From Paracoccus ravus (lineage in GTDB: Bacteria > Pseudomonadota > Alphaproteobacteria > Rhodobacterales > Rhodobacteraceae), in NCBI RefSeq assembly GCF_004522175.1, contig NZ_SDEB01000024.1, forward strand, positions 1 to 57,953: a DNA stretch of 57,953 nucleotides, read 5' to 3'. The notes under the pieces are model-generated. The model was not told the origin of the DNA. It ran no database searches and saw only the letters and a program-made list of their open reading frames with translations. Position 1 is the stretch's first letter; the number at the start of each line of letters is the position of its first letter. The translations under genes were made by a program, and so were the position numbers. Positions 25,484 through 33,075 of this stretch are shown in pieces.

Positions 25484-26350
25484 TCAGTAAAGGTCGAACT
25501 CTTTGAAAAGCCCGGGCCATGCCTCCAGCCGGTGGCGGGTCTGCTCGGGATTGCCGCTCGCGACGCAATGCAGCATGAGGTTCAGCAGCGAGGCCAGCGG
25601 ACCGGTGCTTTCGAGGAATGCCCCGGCCTTTGTCGCGGCATGGAAGACCAGAGGGGTTTCAGCATAGGCCCAGTTGTTGAACTCGTCGCTGACCACGATC
25701 AGATCAATCCCCTTGCGTTTGCAGATCCGGGCAAGGGCCGCGGCATCGCGGGCATAAGGCACGATATCGACCAGCACGAGGACCGCGCTGCGCCGGACCT
25801 CACCGGGATGCGAGATCCATTCCGACAGGCCGGTGTCATGCGGCGAAAGCATCTGCACCATGCCACGGGTGATGCCGAGCCGGCGGGCAAAATCCTCGGA
25901 AAGGCCGCGGATCGTCTGGAAACCCGCGACATAGACGATGTCGCGCTGGCACAGCGCCTGGATCGCGATTGCCCATTCCGGCCGCGACAGTTGCGCGGCA
26001 AGACCGATAACGGCCTCGGCCTCGCGCGCGATGATCCCCGAGAGGTCTCCGGGCAATAGACTGAGCTGCCGATCCTTGCCACTGACCTGCGCCTCGACCC
26101 GGTCCGCCCGGAGTTCGTCCCTGAGGGCCGAGATGCCCTTGTACCCGATGCGCCTGAGAAAGCGGCTCACCGTGATCTGGCTTACGCCGCTTTTGCTGGC
26201 GACCGAGGCACCTGTCTCGTCGCCAAGGTCGCTCTGGTTGAGCAACAGGAACTGCGCGATCCGTGCCTCGGATTTGCTCAGCATTGGCAGAATCTCATGC
26301 AGGCGTGCCGAGAAGCGCGAGGCGGGCAGGGGTTCTGTCGGCTTGGTCAT
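25484..26350 (-). CDS. MurR/RpiR-family transcriptional regulator
   Basis: A 288-residue regulator. The N-terminal HTH-6 domain (about 15-90) contains LSKSEARIAQFLLLN and the recognition region SGVSQITVSRFLRRIGYKG. A SIS sugar-isomerase-like effector domain (about 125-265) includes RDIVYVAGFQTIRGLSEDFA and RSAVLVLVDIVPYARD. Unusually for the family, the target operon (P1 peptidase plus GPH transporter) is not an obvious sugar-phosphate pathway. It is divergent from that operon with a 267-bp gap carrying an inverted repeat at 26377-26394, a candidate operator. Confidence 0.87.
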   Translation of the reverse strand: MTKPTEPLPASRFSARLHEILPMLSKSEARIAQFLLLNQSDLGDETGASVASKSGVSQITVSRFLRRIGYKGISALRDELRADRVEAQVSGKDRQLSLLPGDLSGIIAREAEAVIGLAAQLSRPEWAIAIQALCQRDIVYVAGFQTIRGLSEDFARRLGITRGMVQMLSPHDTGLSEWISHPGEVRRSAVLVLVDIVPYARDAAALARICKRKGIDLIVVSDEFNNWAYAETPLVFHAATKAGAFLESTGPLASLLNLMLHCVASGNPEQTRHRLEAWPGLFKEFDLY

Positions 26351-26376
26351 GATATAAATGGTAACATTATTGATTT

Positions 26377-26394
26377 ATGACAGACAACTGTCAT
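26377..26394. promoter_or_regulatory. Inverted repeat, candidate RpiR operator
   Basis: ATGACA-gacaac-TGTCAT is a perfect 6+6 repeat with a 6-nt spacer, 27 nt upstream of the rpiR-type start and in the divergent promoter region. A second small repeat, AATG-gtaa-CATT, lies at 26357-26368. Confidence 0.5.
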
Positions 26395-26617
26395 TACTGG
26401 GCGTGAGGAAGCGATTCGTCGGCGAGTTCACCGAAACAAACCGGACGCCGCAAGGAGGAAGATCAATGGCAGGCAGGCCCCGAACACGCGCAGTCGTGGG
26501 GCCGACCTGTGGCCACCAGCCGGGACAAGCAGAAATCGACGGCTGCGCGCAGGTAGCGATCCGACTTGGGGTGGGCTTGCCCCCTCGGGAATTGCAAGAG
26601 GAAGAAGGAAGGACAAT

Positions 26618-27730
26618 GTGAGCAAACCGCGCGCAAGGGATCTGGGCATCCCGTTCAAGGGCAGGACCGGCCCGCTCAATGCCATCACCGATGTCGAGGG
26701 CGTCAAGGTTGGCTTTACCACGCTGACCGATCCGTCGAGGAACATGCGCACCGGCGTGACCGCGATCATTCCGCGCGGCGACGAGGCCGGCATGCCGACG
26801 CCGGTCTGGGCTGGCCAGTTCGACCTGAACGGCAATGGCGAGATGACCGGAACGCATTGGATCAACGATGCCGGCTATTTCATCGGTCCGATCTGCATCA
26901 CCGACACCCACGGCGTTGGGGCTTGCCATAGCGGGGCCACGAAATGGATGATCGAGCACTATGCCGATTTCTTCGACAAGGAACATGCCTGGGCCATGCC
27001 GGTGGTGGCCGAGACTTATTCGGGCGTGCTCAATGACATCAACGCCATGTTCGTCGAGCCCCGGCACGCGATCGAGGCCCTGAACGCGGCCAAGGACGGC
27101 CCGGTCGAGGAAGGCTCGGTCGGCGGCGGCAATGGCATGATCTCGTATGAATACAAGGGTGGCACGGGGACGGCCTCGCGCGTCGTCGAGCTGGCCGGGA
27201 CCAGCTATACCGTCGCCGCGCTCGTGCAGGCCAATCACGGCATCCGGCCCTGGCTGACCATCGCCGGCAAGGAACTCTGGCCGGAATTCGACGACCACCT
27301 GCTGCTGTCGAAAGAGCAAGGCTCGATCATCGTGATCATCGCGACCGACGCCCCCGTGACGCCCCTGCAGCTGCGGCAATTCGCCAAGCGCGCCGCGATC
27401 GGGATCGGTCGCGCGGGCACCCCCGGCGGCAACAATTCGGGCGACATCTTCCTCGCCTTCTCGACCGCCAACCGGGCCGAATGTATGCCCCAGCTCGACG
27501 CGCCGGTCCTGACGATGACGCATATCAACAACGAGCGCCTTGATCCTTTCTACCACGCCACCGTGGAAAGCGTGAACGAGGCGGTGATCAATGCGCTGGT
27601 GGCGGGCGAGGACGTGCCGACCTTCAAACCCGCCGGGCTGGTGGTGAAGGCCATCGACATCGAGAAACTGCGCGAAGTCTTTGCCGACACGGCCGAGACC
27701 ACCCCCATGCCGTGCCGTCGGCAGATGTGA
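26618..27730 (+). CDS. P1-family aminopeptidase (DmpA/BapA type)
   Basis: A 370-residue self-processing Ntn-type hydrolase. The start is a GTG at 26618 behind GAAGGAAGGA. N-terminal GPLNAITDVEGVKVGFTT and GVTAIIPRG are family marks. GSVGGGNGMISYEYKGGTGTA lies mid-protein. The nucleophile region GTPGGNNSGDIFLAF contains the Ser expected to become the N-terminus of the beta chain after autocleavage. P1 enzymes release N-terminal L- or beta-amino acids, or D-amino acid amides. With a transporter 54 nt downstream and a divergent RpiR regulator, this looks like a small peptide/amide catabolic unit. Confidence 0.9.
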   Translation: MSKPRARDLGIPFKGRTGPLNAITDVEGVKVGFTTLTDPSRNMRTGVTAIIPRGDEAGMPTPVWAGQFDLNGNGEMTGTHWINDAGYFIGPICITDTHGVGACHSGATKWMIEHYADFFDKEHAWAMPVVAETYSGVLNDINAMFVEPRHAIEALNAAKDGPVEEGSVGGGNGMISYEYKGGTGTASRVVELAGTSYTVAALVQANHGIRPWLTIAGKELWPEFDDHLLLSKEQGSIIVIIATDAPVTPLQLRQFAKRAAIGIGRAGTPGGNNSGDIFLAFSTANRAECMPQLDAPVLTMTHINNERLDPFYHATVESVNEAVINALVAGEDVPTFKPAGLVVKAIDIEKLREVFADTAETTPMPCRRQM

Positions 27731-27784
27731 TCCGCGGCAAGCCCCGGAAGCCGGGCAAAAAGATAAACCAACAGGAGAGGCAAA

Positions 27785-29218
27785 ATGACGCTCGTGACAG
27801 AGTGCGCCGAAAACCACGAGACGGGTGAGGTCCCGTTTCTGGTCAAGCTCGGATATTCCTTCGGGACGTTCGGCGAATCCATCGCCTACAATCTTTTCTA
27901 CGTATTCTTCCTGATCTTCCTGACGGTCGTGGTGGGCCTCGACCCGGCGGTGGCCGGCGCGATCTCGCTGGTCGCGATCCTGTGGGACGGGGTCACCGAT
28001 CCGCTGGTCGGCTACCTTTCGGATAATTCCAAAAGCCGCGCGGGTCGCCGGCGTCCCTTCATCATCCGCTTCTGCGCCCCGCTGGCGGCCACGCTGGTGC
28101 TGCTGTTCACCACCATCCCCGCGCTCTCGGGCATGGCGCAGGTGGCTTATTTTCTGGTGATGAACATCCTGTTCTGGACCATGTTCACGCTGGTCGACGT
28201 GCCCTATATCGCGCTTGGCGGAGAACTGTCGGATTCGGGCAAGGAACGCACACAGATCCGGACGATGGCGACGATGTGGAACTTTGTCGGCTTCATCCTC
28301 GTGGCCGCGGGGACGGTTCCGCTGGTCACCTATTTCGCCGATCCCGTGGTCTTCCCGGGCGAGGCCGCCTTCCGCGATCCCTCGGCTTGGAAAACCTTTG
28401 CCATGCTGATCGGCGCCCTGACCTTCGTCAGCTTCGCCATCGCCTTCTGGGCGACGAAGGGTCGCGAACCGGTACGCCACACCGAGCGCAAGTCCGAGCA
28501 GGGCTCGTTCCTCGCGAGCTACCTTTCGGTGATGAAGATCCGCGAGTTCCATCCGCTGATCGCCTTCTGCCTGATCAGCCAAGTCGGCGGCTACATGCTG
28601 ACCGCGCTGGCCGTGCATTACTTCATCTATTACATGGGCGCGACCGAAGGCCAGATTTCGACGATCTTCCTCGTCTATGGCGTGATGGTTGTCGCGGCCT
28701 CTCCGATCATCGGCGCGCTGGCGAACCGCTTCGGCAAGAAGGCGGTGCTGCTGGCCTGCAATCTGATCAACGTGGCGCTGTTCTTCGCCTTCTGGAAGCT
28801 GGGCTTCACCTTCACCACGATCTACTTCTTCGATCTGGGCATCGCGCTGTATTTCGGGTCCTTCTACATCCTCGGCGTCGCCGCGACCTATGACATCGCC
28901 GAGGTGGACCGCCTCGCGCGGCGGGACCACGACAGCCGTCAGGGGATCGTTTTCGCGCTTTTCTCCTTCGTCATGAAGCTGGGGATCGGTCTGGGCATGT
29001 TCTTCAGCGGCATCCTGCTCAAGACGACTGGCTTCGACGAAAGCGTGCTTGAGCAAACGCCCGAGGCCCTGTCGGGGCTTCACATCGGCCTGACGCTCAT
29101 CCCGGCGCTGCTATTCCTGGCGGCATCGCTGGCACTCTGGCGCTATCCGATCACCCGAGCGCGGCAAGTCAGCATCGAGGCCGATATCAGGTTGCTCGAG
29201 GAAAGCCGGGCAAGCTGA
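27785..29218 (+). CDS. GPH-type (MelB-like) MFS transporter
   Basis: A 477-residue, 12-helix cation-coupled symporter of the glycoside-pentoside-hexuronide group. Marks are VAILWDGVTDPLVGYLSDNS with RAGRRRPFI in the first half, and WTMFTLVDVPYIALGGEL in loop 4-5, typical of MFS_2. AGGAG precedes ATG 27785. Co-transcribed with the P1 peptidase, so it probably imports that enzyme's peptide- or amide-like substrate rather than a sugar (inference). Confidence 0.87.
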   Translation: MTLVTECAENHETGEVPFLVKLGYSFGTFGESIAYNLFYVFFLIFLTVVVGLDPAVAGAISLVAILWDGVTDPLVGYLSDNSKSRAGRRRPFIIRFCAPLAATLVLLFTTIPALSGMAQVAYFLVMNILFWTMFTLVDVPYIALGGELSDSGKERTQIRTMATMWNFVGFILVAAGTVPLVTYFADPVVFPGEAAFRDPSAWKTFAMLIGALTFVSFAIAFWATKGREPVRHTERKSEQGSFLASYLSVMKIREFHPLIAFCLISQVGGYMLTALAVHYFIYYMGATEGQISTIFLVYGVMVVAASPIIGALANRFGKKAVLLACNLINVALFFAFWKLGFTFTTIYFFDLGIALYFGSFYILGVAATYDIAEVDRLARRDHDSRQGIVFALFSFVMKLGIGLGMFFSGILLKTTGFDESVLEQTPEALSGLHIGLTLIPALLFLAASLALWRYPITRARQVSIEADIRLLEESRAS

Positions 29219-29999
29219 GGACCCGAGCCCCGCCTTGAACGGCAAAGGGCGAAGTTGATGACGCCTTGTCCGGCGACGGTTTTGGGCAGCAGAGACATGA
29301 TCGCGTCAATTGCCCTGATACCGGGTCGGACATGGCCTTTGCCATGCCCCTAAATACGGCTGCTGGCAGCCCTCCTGCTGGGACCGCCCATCACCTGCGC
29401 TGGTGCATCTGACGCTGCGGGCTGAGAGGAAGCGGGTGGCAATACTTGGTTGATCGCTTCCATTCAGTGCGCGATTGCCGCCCGCCTTGGTCCCGATGCG
29501 CGCCAATGGTACCTTGGTTTACGCGGCCGGTCGATTGTCGTGGCTCGGACCAATGGTGGCTTCAGCAAGATCATAGGTTGACGCGTCCACACCTCCCCGC
29601 ATTCGGGTTTCGTCTTCGATGCATTGGAACAGGCCGTCCAGGATCGTCGTCCGGCCAACAGAATAGGGCTGCTCCATCACAGCGATCGCGGGTTGTGAAG
29701 CCTGTCCATTCTCCTGCCACGCGGCATGCGGCGAAGCGGGCGCTCGGGCGTCGAGGCGTGAGCTAATTGCCGCTAAAGAAGAAGAGCGGACAAGCCGATC
29801 TCTGGTGCGTGTCGTTCTCTGGGCCTGACCAATATTTTACGGACGCAGCCGCCTGCTGCATTGCAAGAGTGCAACCCCACGCTGAATCTGCTATGATGTA
29901 GCTCAATTACGGTTCGACCCGGCAGCTTCGCGGGCGGAGCCGGGTCTCCGGCTGACGCCTCGCCCGATACCGGGCCCTCCAGAAAGCGAGGACGCAGCC
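29219..29999. other. Long intergenic region with IS3 debris
   Basis: About 780 bp without an intact gene. A recognisable IS3-family transposase fragment lies at 29564-29697. The rest is unassigned. The last 120 bp (around TATGATGTAGCTCAATTACGG) are AT-richer and may hold the promoter of the DUF2189 gene. Confidence 0.5.
29564..29697 (+). mobile_element. IS3-family transposase remnant
   Basis: Frame reading SKIIG, TGA (normally Trp), RVHTSPHSGFVFDALEQA, VQDRRPANRIGLLHHSDRG. This is the conserved DDE core around the third carboxylate-proximal HHSDRG block of OrfB. The sequence degenerates on both sides. It is a different part of the protein from the IS3 tail at 1-84, so the two cannot be compared directly. 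Confidence 0.65.
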
Positions 30000-30857
30000 A
30001 TGCACCGAGAGACAATTGGAAATCCGCTGAGTTGGAGCGCACAAAGGCTGGCCGATGCCGGTCGCAGCGCCAGCGCGGCGGTGGGTGGGATCGGCAGCCA
30101 CGACATGACCCTGCCCGAGGTCAACGAGATCGGCCTCGGCGATATCCGGGCGGCGCTCCGCAAGGGCATTGAGGACCTAGCCGCGCTGCGCACCGACGTC
30201 ATCACGGCGGTCGCGCTTTATCCGGTGATCGGATTTGTCCTTGCCGCTTGGGCGCTGAATGCGGGACAGGTGCATCTGCTGTTTCCGCTGGCGGCGGGCT
30301 TCCCCCTGGTCGGGCCTGTCGCGGCGATCGGTATCTATGAGATGAGCCGCCGGCGCGAGCAGGGCGAGGATGCCAGTTGGACCCCCGCGCTGGCCACGCT
30401 GACAGGCCGGGTGCTGGGGCCGGTGTTAACTCTGGGCTGCCTTCTCGCGGTAATCTTTGCCCTTTGGCTCTTCGCCGCCCATGCGATCTGGGCCGCCACC
30501 CTCGGACCCGAGCCCTATGACAGCCTTCTGGGCTTTCTGCGCGCAACCTTCACCACCGGCGCGGGCTGGATGATGATCGTGATCGGCTGCGGTATAGGCT
30601 TTCTCTTCGCCGTCATCGTGCTCTGCGTGAGTCTGGTGTCATTCCCGATGCTGATCGACCGTCCTGTCGGCGTGCCGGTCGCGCTAGCGACCTCGCTCGC
30701 CGTCGCGCGTCGCAATCCGGGAGCGACGGCGATTTGGGGGTTGATCGTCGCGGTCTCGCTGGCTCTGGGGATGATCCCGCTCTTCGTGGGGCTGATCGTC
30801 GTGCTGCCCATACTGGGCCACGCGACATGGCATCTTTACCGTTTGGCCGTGGCTTAG
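30000..30857 (+). CDS. DUF2189 integral membrane protein
   Basis: A 285-residue membrane protein, start ATG 30000. A soluble N-terminus (1-60) is followed by about six helices: ALYPVIGFVLAAWALN, LLFPLAAGFPLVGPVAAIG, LGPVLTLGCLLAVIFALWLF, MMIVIGCGIGFLFAVIVL and two near the C-terminus. YEMSRRREQGEDASW and SFPMLIDRPVGVPVAL are DUF2189 signature segments. Function unknown; such proteins are often near cytochrome or stress genes. It stands alone, followed by a small secreted protein 81 nt away. Confidence 0.75.
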   Translation: MHRETIGNPLSWSAQRLADAGRSASAAVGGIGSHDMTLPEVNEIGLGDIRAALRKGIEDLAALRTDVITAVALYPVIGFVLAAWALNAGQVHLLFPLAAGFPLVGPVAAIGIYEMSRRREQGEDASWTPALATLTGRVLGPVLTLGCLLAVIFALWLFAAHAIWAATLGPEPYDSLLGFLRATFTTGAGWMMIVIGCGIGFLFAVIVLCVSLVSFPMLIDRPVGVPVALATSLAVARRNPGATAIWGLIVAVSLALGMIPLFVGLIVVLPILGHATWHLYRLAVA

Positions 30858-30938
30858 ACGCATTTGCAGCCGGGCCGTCGGCGAGGGCCAGCGCAACGCC
30901 GGCGAAATCGCGCCCCATGTCAGATTTGGAGAGGTCCG

Positions 30939-31259
30939 ATGAAGATGAAAATTTCTCTCGCCGCGCTGGCTTTCTACGCTGTAGCGGGAACGGCACTTGC
31001 AGAGAGCAAACCGTTGACGCCCGGGCATATCCAAGAGGCCGCGATTATGGGTCTGAACCCCCATGTCTTCAGTCGCATGGAGATTGCCCAGATCGAAGCC
31101 GAACCAACCTGGCGTGACCGCCGACAACGAATCCGCTTCATCCTTCAGAGAAAGGCCAAGGCCGGACAAGATGTCTCTCATCCCTTCACCTCAAGCAGAT
31201 GGCTGGGGGTAGATGGTGGCACCGCGAAAGGTCGTGTAACTATAGGAATAGGCTTCTGA
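30939..31259 (+). CDS. Small secreted protein of unknown function
   Basis: A 106-residue protein with GAGAGG before ATG 30939. Residues 1-21 are a signal peptide (SLAALAFYAVAGTALAE). The mature part contains ITAQ-free, charged helices (FSRMEIAQIEAEPTWRDRRQ) and no Cys. No family is recognised. The coding pattern fades after about residue 85, so the original stop may have been lost and the C-terminus extended. Confidence 0.55.
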   Translation: MKMKISLAALAFYAVAGTALAESKPLTPGHIQEAAIMGLNPHVFSRMEIAQIEAEPTWRDRRQRIRFILQRKAKAGQDVSHPFTSSRWLGVDGGTAKGRVTIGIGF

Positions 31260-31931
31260 AATCTGGATTTTGTAGCTTTCTAGCGCCATTCGGAACTTGC
31301 TGGGCGCTCGCATGTGAAAAGGCTGGATTGCGTGGCCCGTCAGGCCGAAGACACTGATCCTGTGCGCCCTGTTCAAAGCAGGGAAACTTGGAAAATGGAT
31401 CAGTTCCTGCATCAGTTTTATCAGCCCGGCGTCAGGATCACGATCCGCTGGCTTGCCGAATAGGCCGGGACGGCGAATGATCGGTCTCTAGGCCGCTGGG
31501 ACATTGTTTGTTTCGCTGGAAAGTAGCACGGGCCGTCCCGCAATGGCTCGAAGCCCGAAGGCTTGCGCAAGCCGAAGCCGCCGTGGGGCCTGACACGGCT
31601 CCAATGGCATTTCGGCGTGTCGTCGGGCGGGATCCCGGCCGGATCTTCTCTGCGATTGCCACCCTCGCTGTGTCCGGCTTGCGCTTAGGCAGGCGAACAT
31701 CGTCTCGGCCAGGTCCTGACCTTGCGGGCTCAGGTGGATGAGACGCCGGACGTTTTTCTCCGGTGCGCGCCTCCCGAGAATTGACGGGCTGTCGCGACAT
31801 GCGCTTGTGGCGCGCCAAATCGGATGGTCGCTGGGCGATCGGCAGTGGATGGAGAACACGGCGAATCCGCTTCGTGCATGGAGTGCGGCATGCGCTCGCG
31901 GACAGGTCGCCAGACCAGCAGGAGCAATGCG
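31260..31931. other. Degraded stretch, no intact gene
   Basis: About 670 bp. A minus-strand run NVRRLIHLSPQGQDLAETM (about 31690-31750) resembles the wing and following helix of a MarR regulator, but flanking homology is lost. The other open frames are unconvincing. I treat it as gene debris. Confidence 0.4.
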
Positions 31932-32343
31932 CTGAAACAAGAAGCGAAAGACGACGCGATCCCGCGCATCGGGCAATTGGAACTGCGCTTTGTCGCATGC
32001 GACGTCTGCGCGACGGCCTTTGAGTTTACCGTGCCGTCTCAGGCATGGGCTCCTGCGGTCCAATAACATCGCGATGCGGATGAGTTACTACGGCCTAGAG
32101 GGCGTCCTGAGGGTGACCGTCAATAGCCGCGGGGCGAAACTTCGTGCCGGCGAAGCGGTGTTCAACCCGCGCGGCGCGGTGCACCATCACGAAAAGCCGC
32201 ATGCCGGAACCGCCAAGATTCTCGCCGTGATCACGCCCGGAACGATCGGTCGCAACTACTTCGACGCGGTCAGCGTTCCGTGCAAGCCGGATCCCGCCAG
32301 ACTCTCAGAGATCATGGAGCGCCACGGTCTTATCCCGGCCTGA
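31932..32343 (+). pseudogene. Cupin-domain protein, stop plus frameshift
   Basis: IPRIGQLELRFVACDVCATA and FEFTVPSQAWAPAVQ form the first cupin strands and end at a TAA (32064-32066). HRDADE (the metal-binding His/Glu segment) follows in the same frame. Then a shift leads to YYGLEGVLRVTVNSRG, AGEAVFNPRGAVHHHEKPH and FDAVSVPCKPDPARLSEIM to the natural end at 32343. The usual fold is nearly complete, so the inactivation looks recent. Function would have been that of a small cupin oxygenase or sensor. Confidence 0.75.
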
Positions 32344-32544
32344 ACGGCACGTGAGCCATTCGCCGGAGTGTCGCCCGCCGCGGGACGTCATCCCCGCCAT
32401 CAACAGGAAAGATCGCGTCGTGCCGCGGGCTGGATCGCCGCGAAAACGGGGCGTTCTGCGGCATCGAAGTGCCTCTTCGAGGATCGGTCAGAAAATACTA
32501 TGATCCATCACTTGACGCGCCAATCCGGTGCCGGGGATTTTCAC
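32344..32544. other. Short gap before the MAPEG gene
   Basis: 200 bp with no gene. An upstream in-frame extension of the MAPEG frame exists but lacks family similarity. Confidence 0.3.
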
Positions 32545-33009
32545 ATGGACCAATTGAGCCTGAGCAATCCTGTATTCACTGCTTATGCCATCGCCGCAGC
32601 GCTGATGATCCTGAAGGGGGTCGCCATGTCCTGGCTGACGGTGTTCCGAATGGTCTCGGAAAATGGCGGGTTCCGAAATCCTGAAGACCTGAAGCAGACG
32701 ATGGCGAATCCGCGGCCACATGCCAATCAACTGGCTCCCAACGAACGCGTTGAGCGGATTCGCCGCATTCAACTCAACGATCTCGAGAACCTGCCTTATT
32801 TCCTGATTGCAGGGCTTCTCTATGTGACGACAGAGCCGTCGCTTCTGCTCGCGCAAATCCTGTTCTACGGCTATGTCGCGACGCGTTTTATGCATTTCGC
32901 CGCCTATTACACCGCGCAGATTCACGACATTCGCGCGGCGCTTTGGACGCCCGGCTCGCTCATCATCGTTTTCATGGCGGTAAGCACAATCCTGCGCGCT
33001 GTCGGGTAG
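32545..33009 (+). CDS. MAPEG-family membrane protein
   Basis: A 154-residue four-helix membrane protein. VFTAYAIAAALMILKGVAMS is helix 1. RVERIRRIQLNDLENLPYFL is the glutathione-contacting loop and helix 2 signature of the microsomal GST-1/PGES-1 subgroup (ERxxRxxxNDxENxxxF), and TRFMHFAAYY lies in helix 3. Family members conjugate glutathione or isomerise lipid peroxides. ATG 32545 fits the family start, though the ribosome site is weak. It converges on the autotransporter gene. Confidence 0.85.
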   Translation: MDQLSLSNPVFTAYAIAAALMILKGVAMSWLTVFRMVSENGGFRNPEDLKQTMANPRPHANQLAPNERVERIRRIQLNDLENLPYFLIAGLLYVTTEPSLLLAQILFYGYVATRFMHFAAYYTAQIHDIRAALWTPGSLIIVFMAVSTILRAVG

Positions 33010-33075
33010 TCCTCAGGGTCCCGGAAAAGACGTGCCGGGAAAGGGGCGGCGCAGCGATGCCCCGCCCCATCCTGA

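Noticed and set aside
26375..29083. 902-codon open frame on the minus strand
   Set aside because: It lies fully antisense to the P1 peptidase and GPH transporter genes, which have clear family motifs and ribosome sites. Its composition (His, Asp, Arg, Gln-rich) is a typical high-GC antisense artefact.
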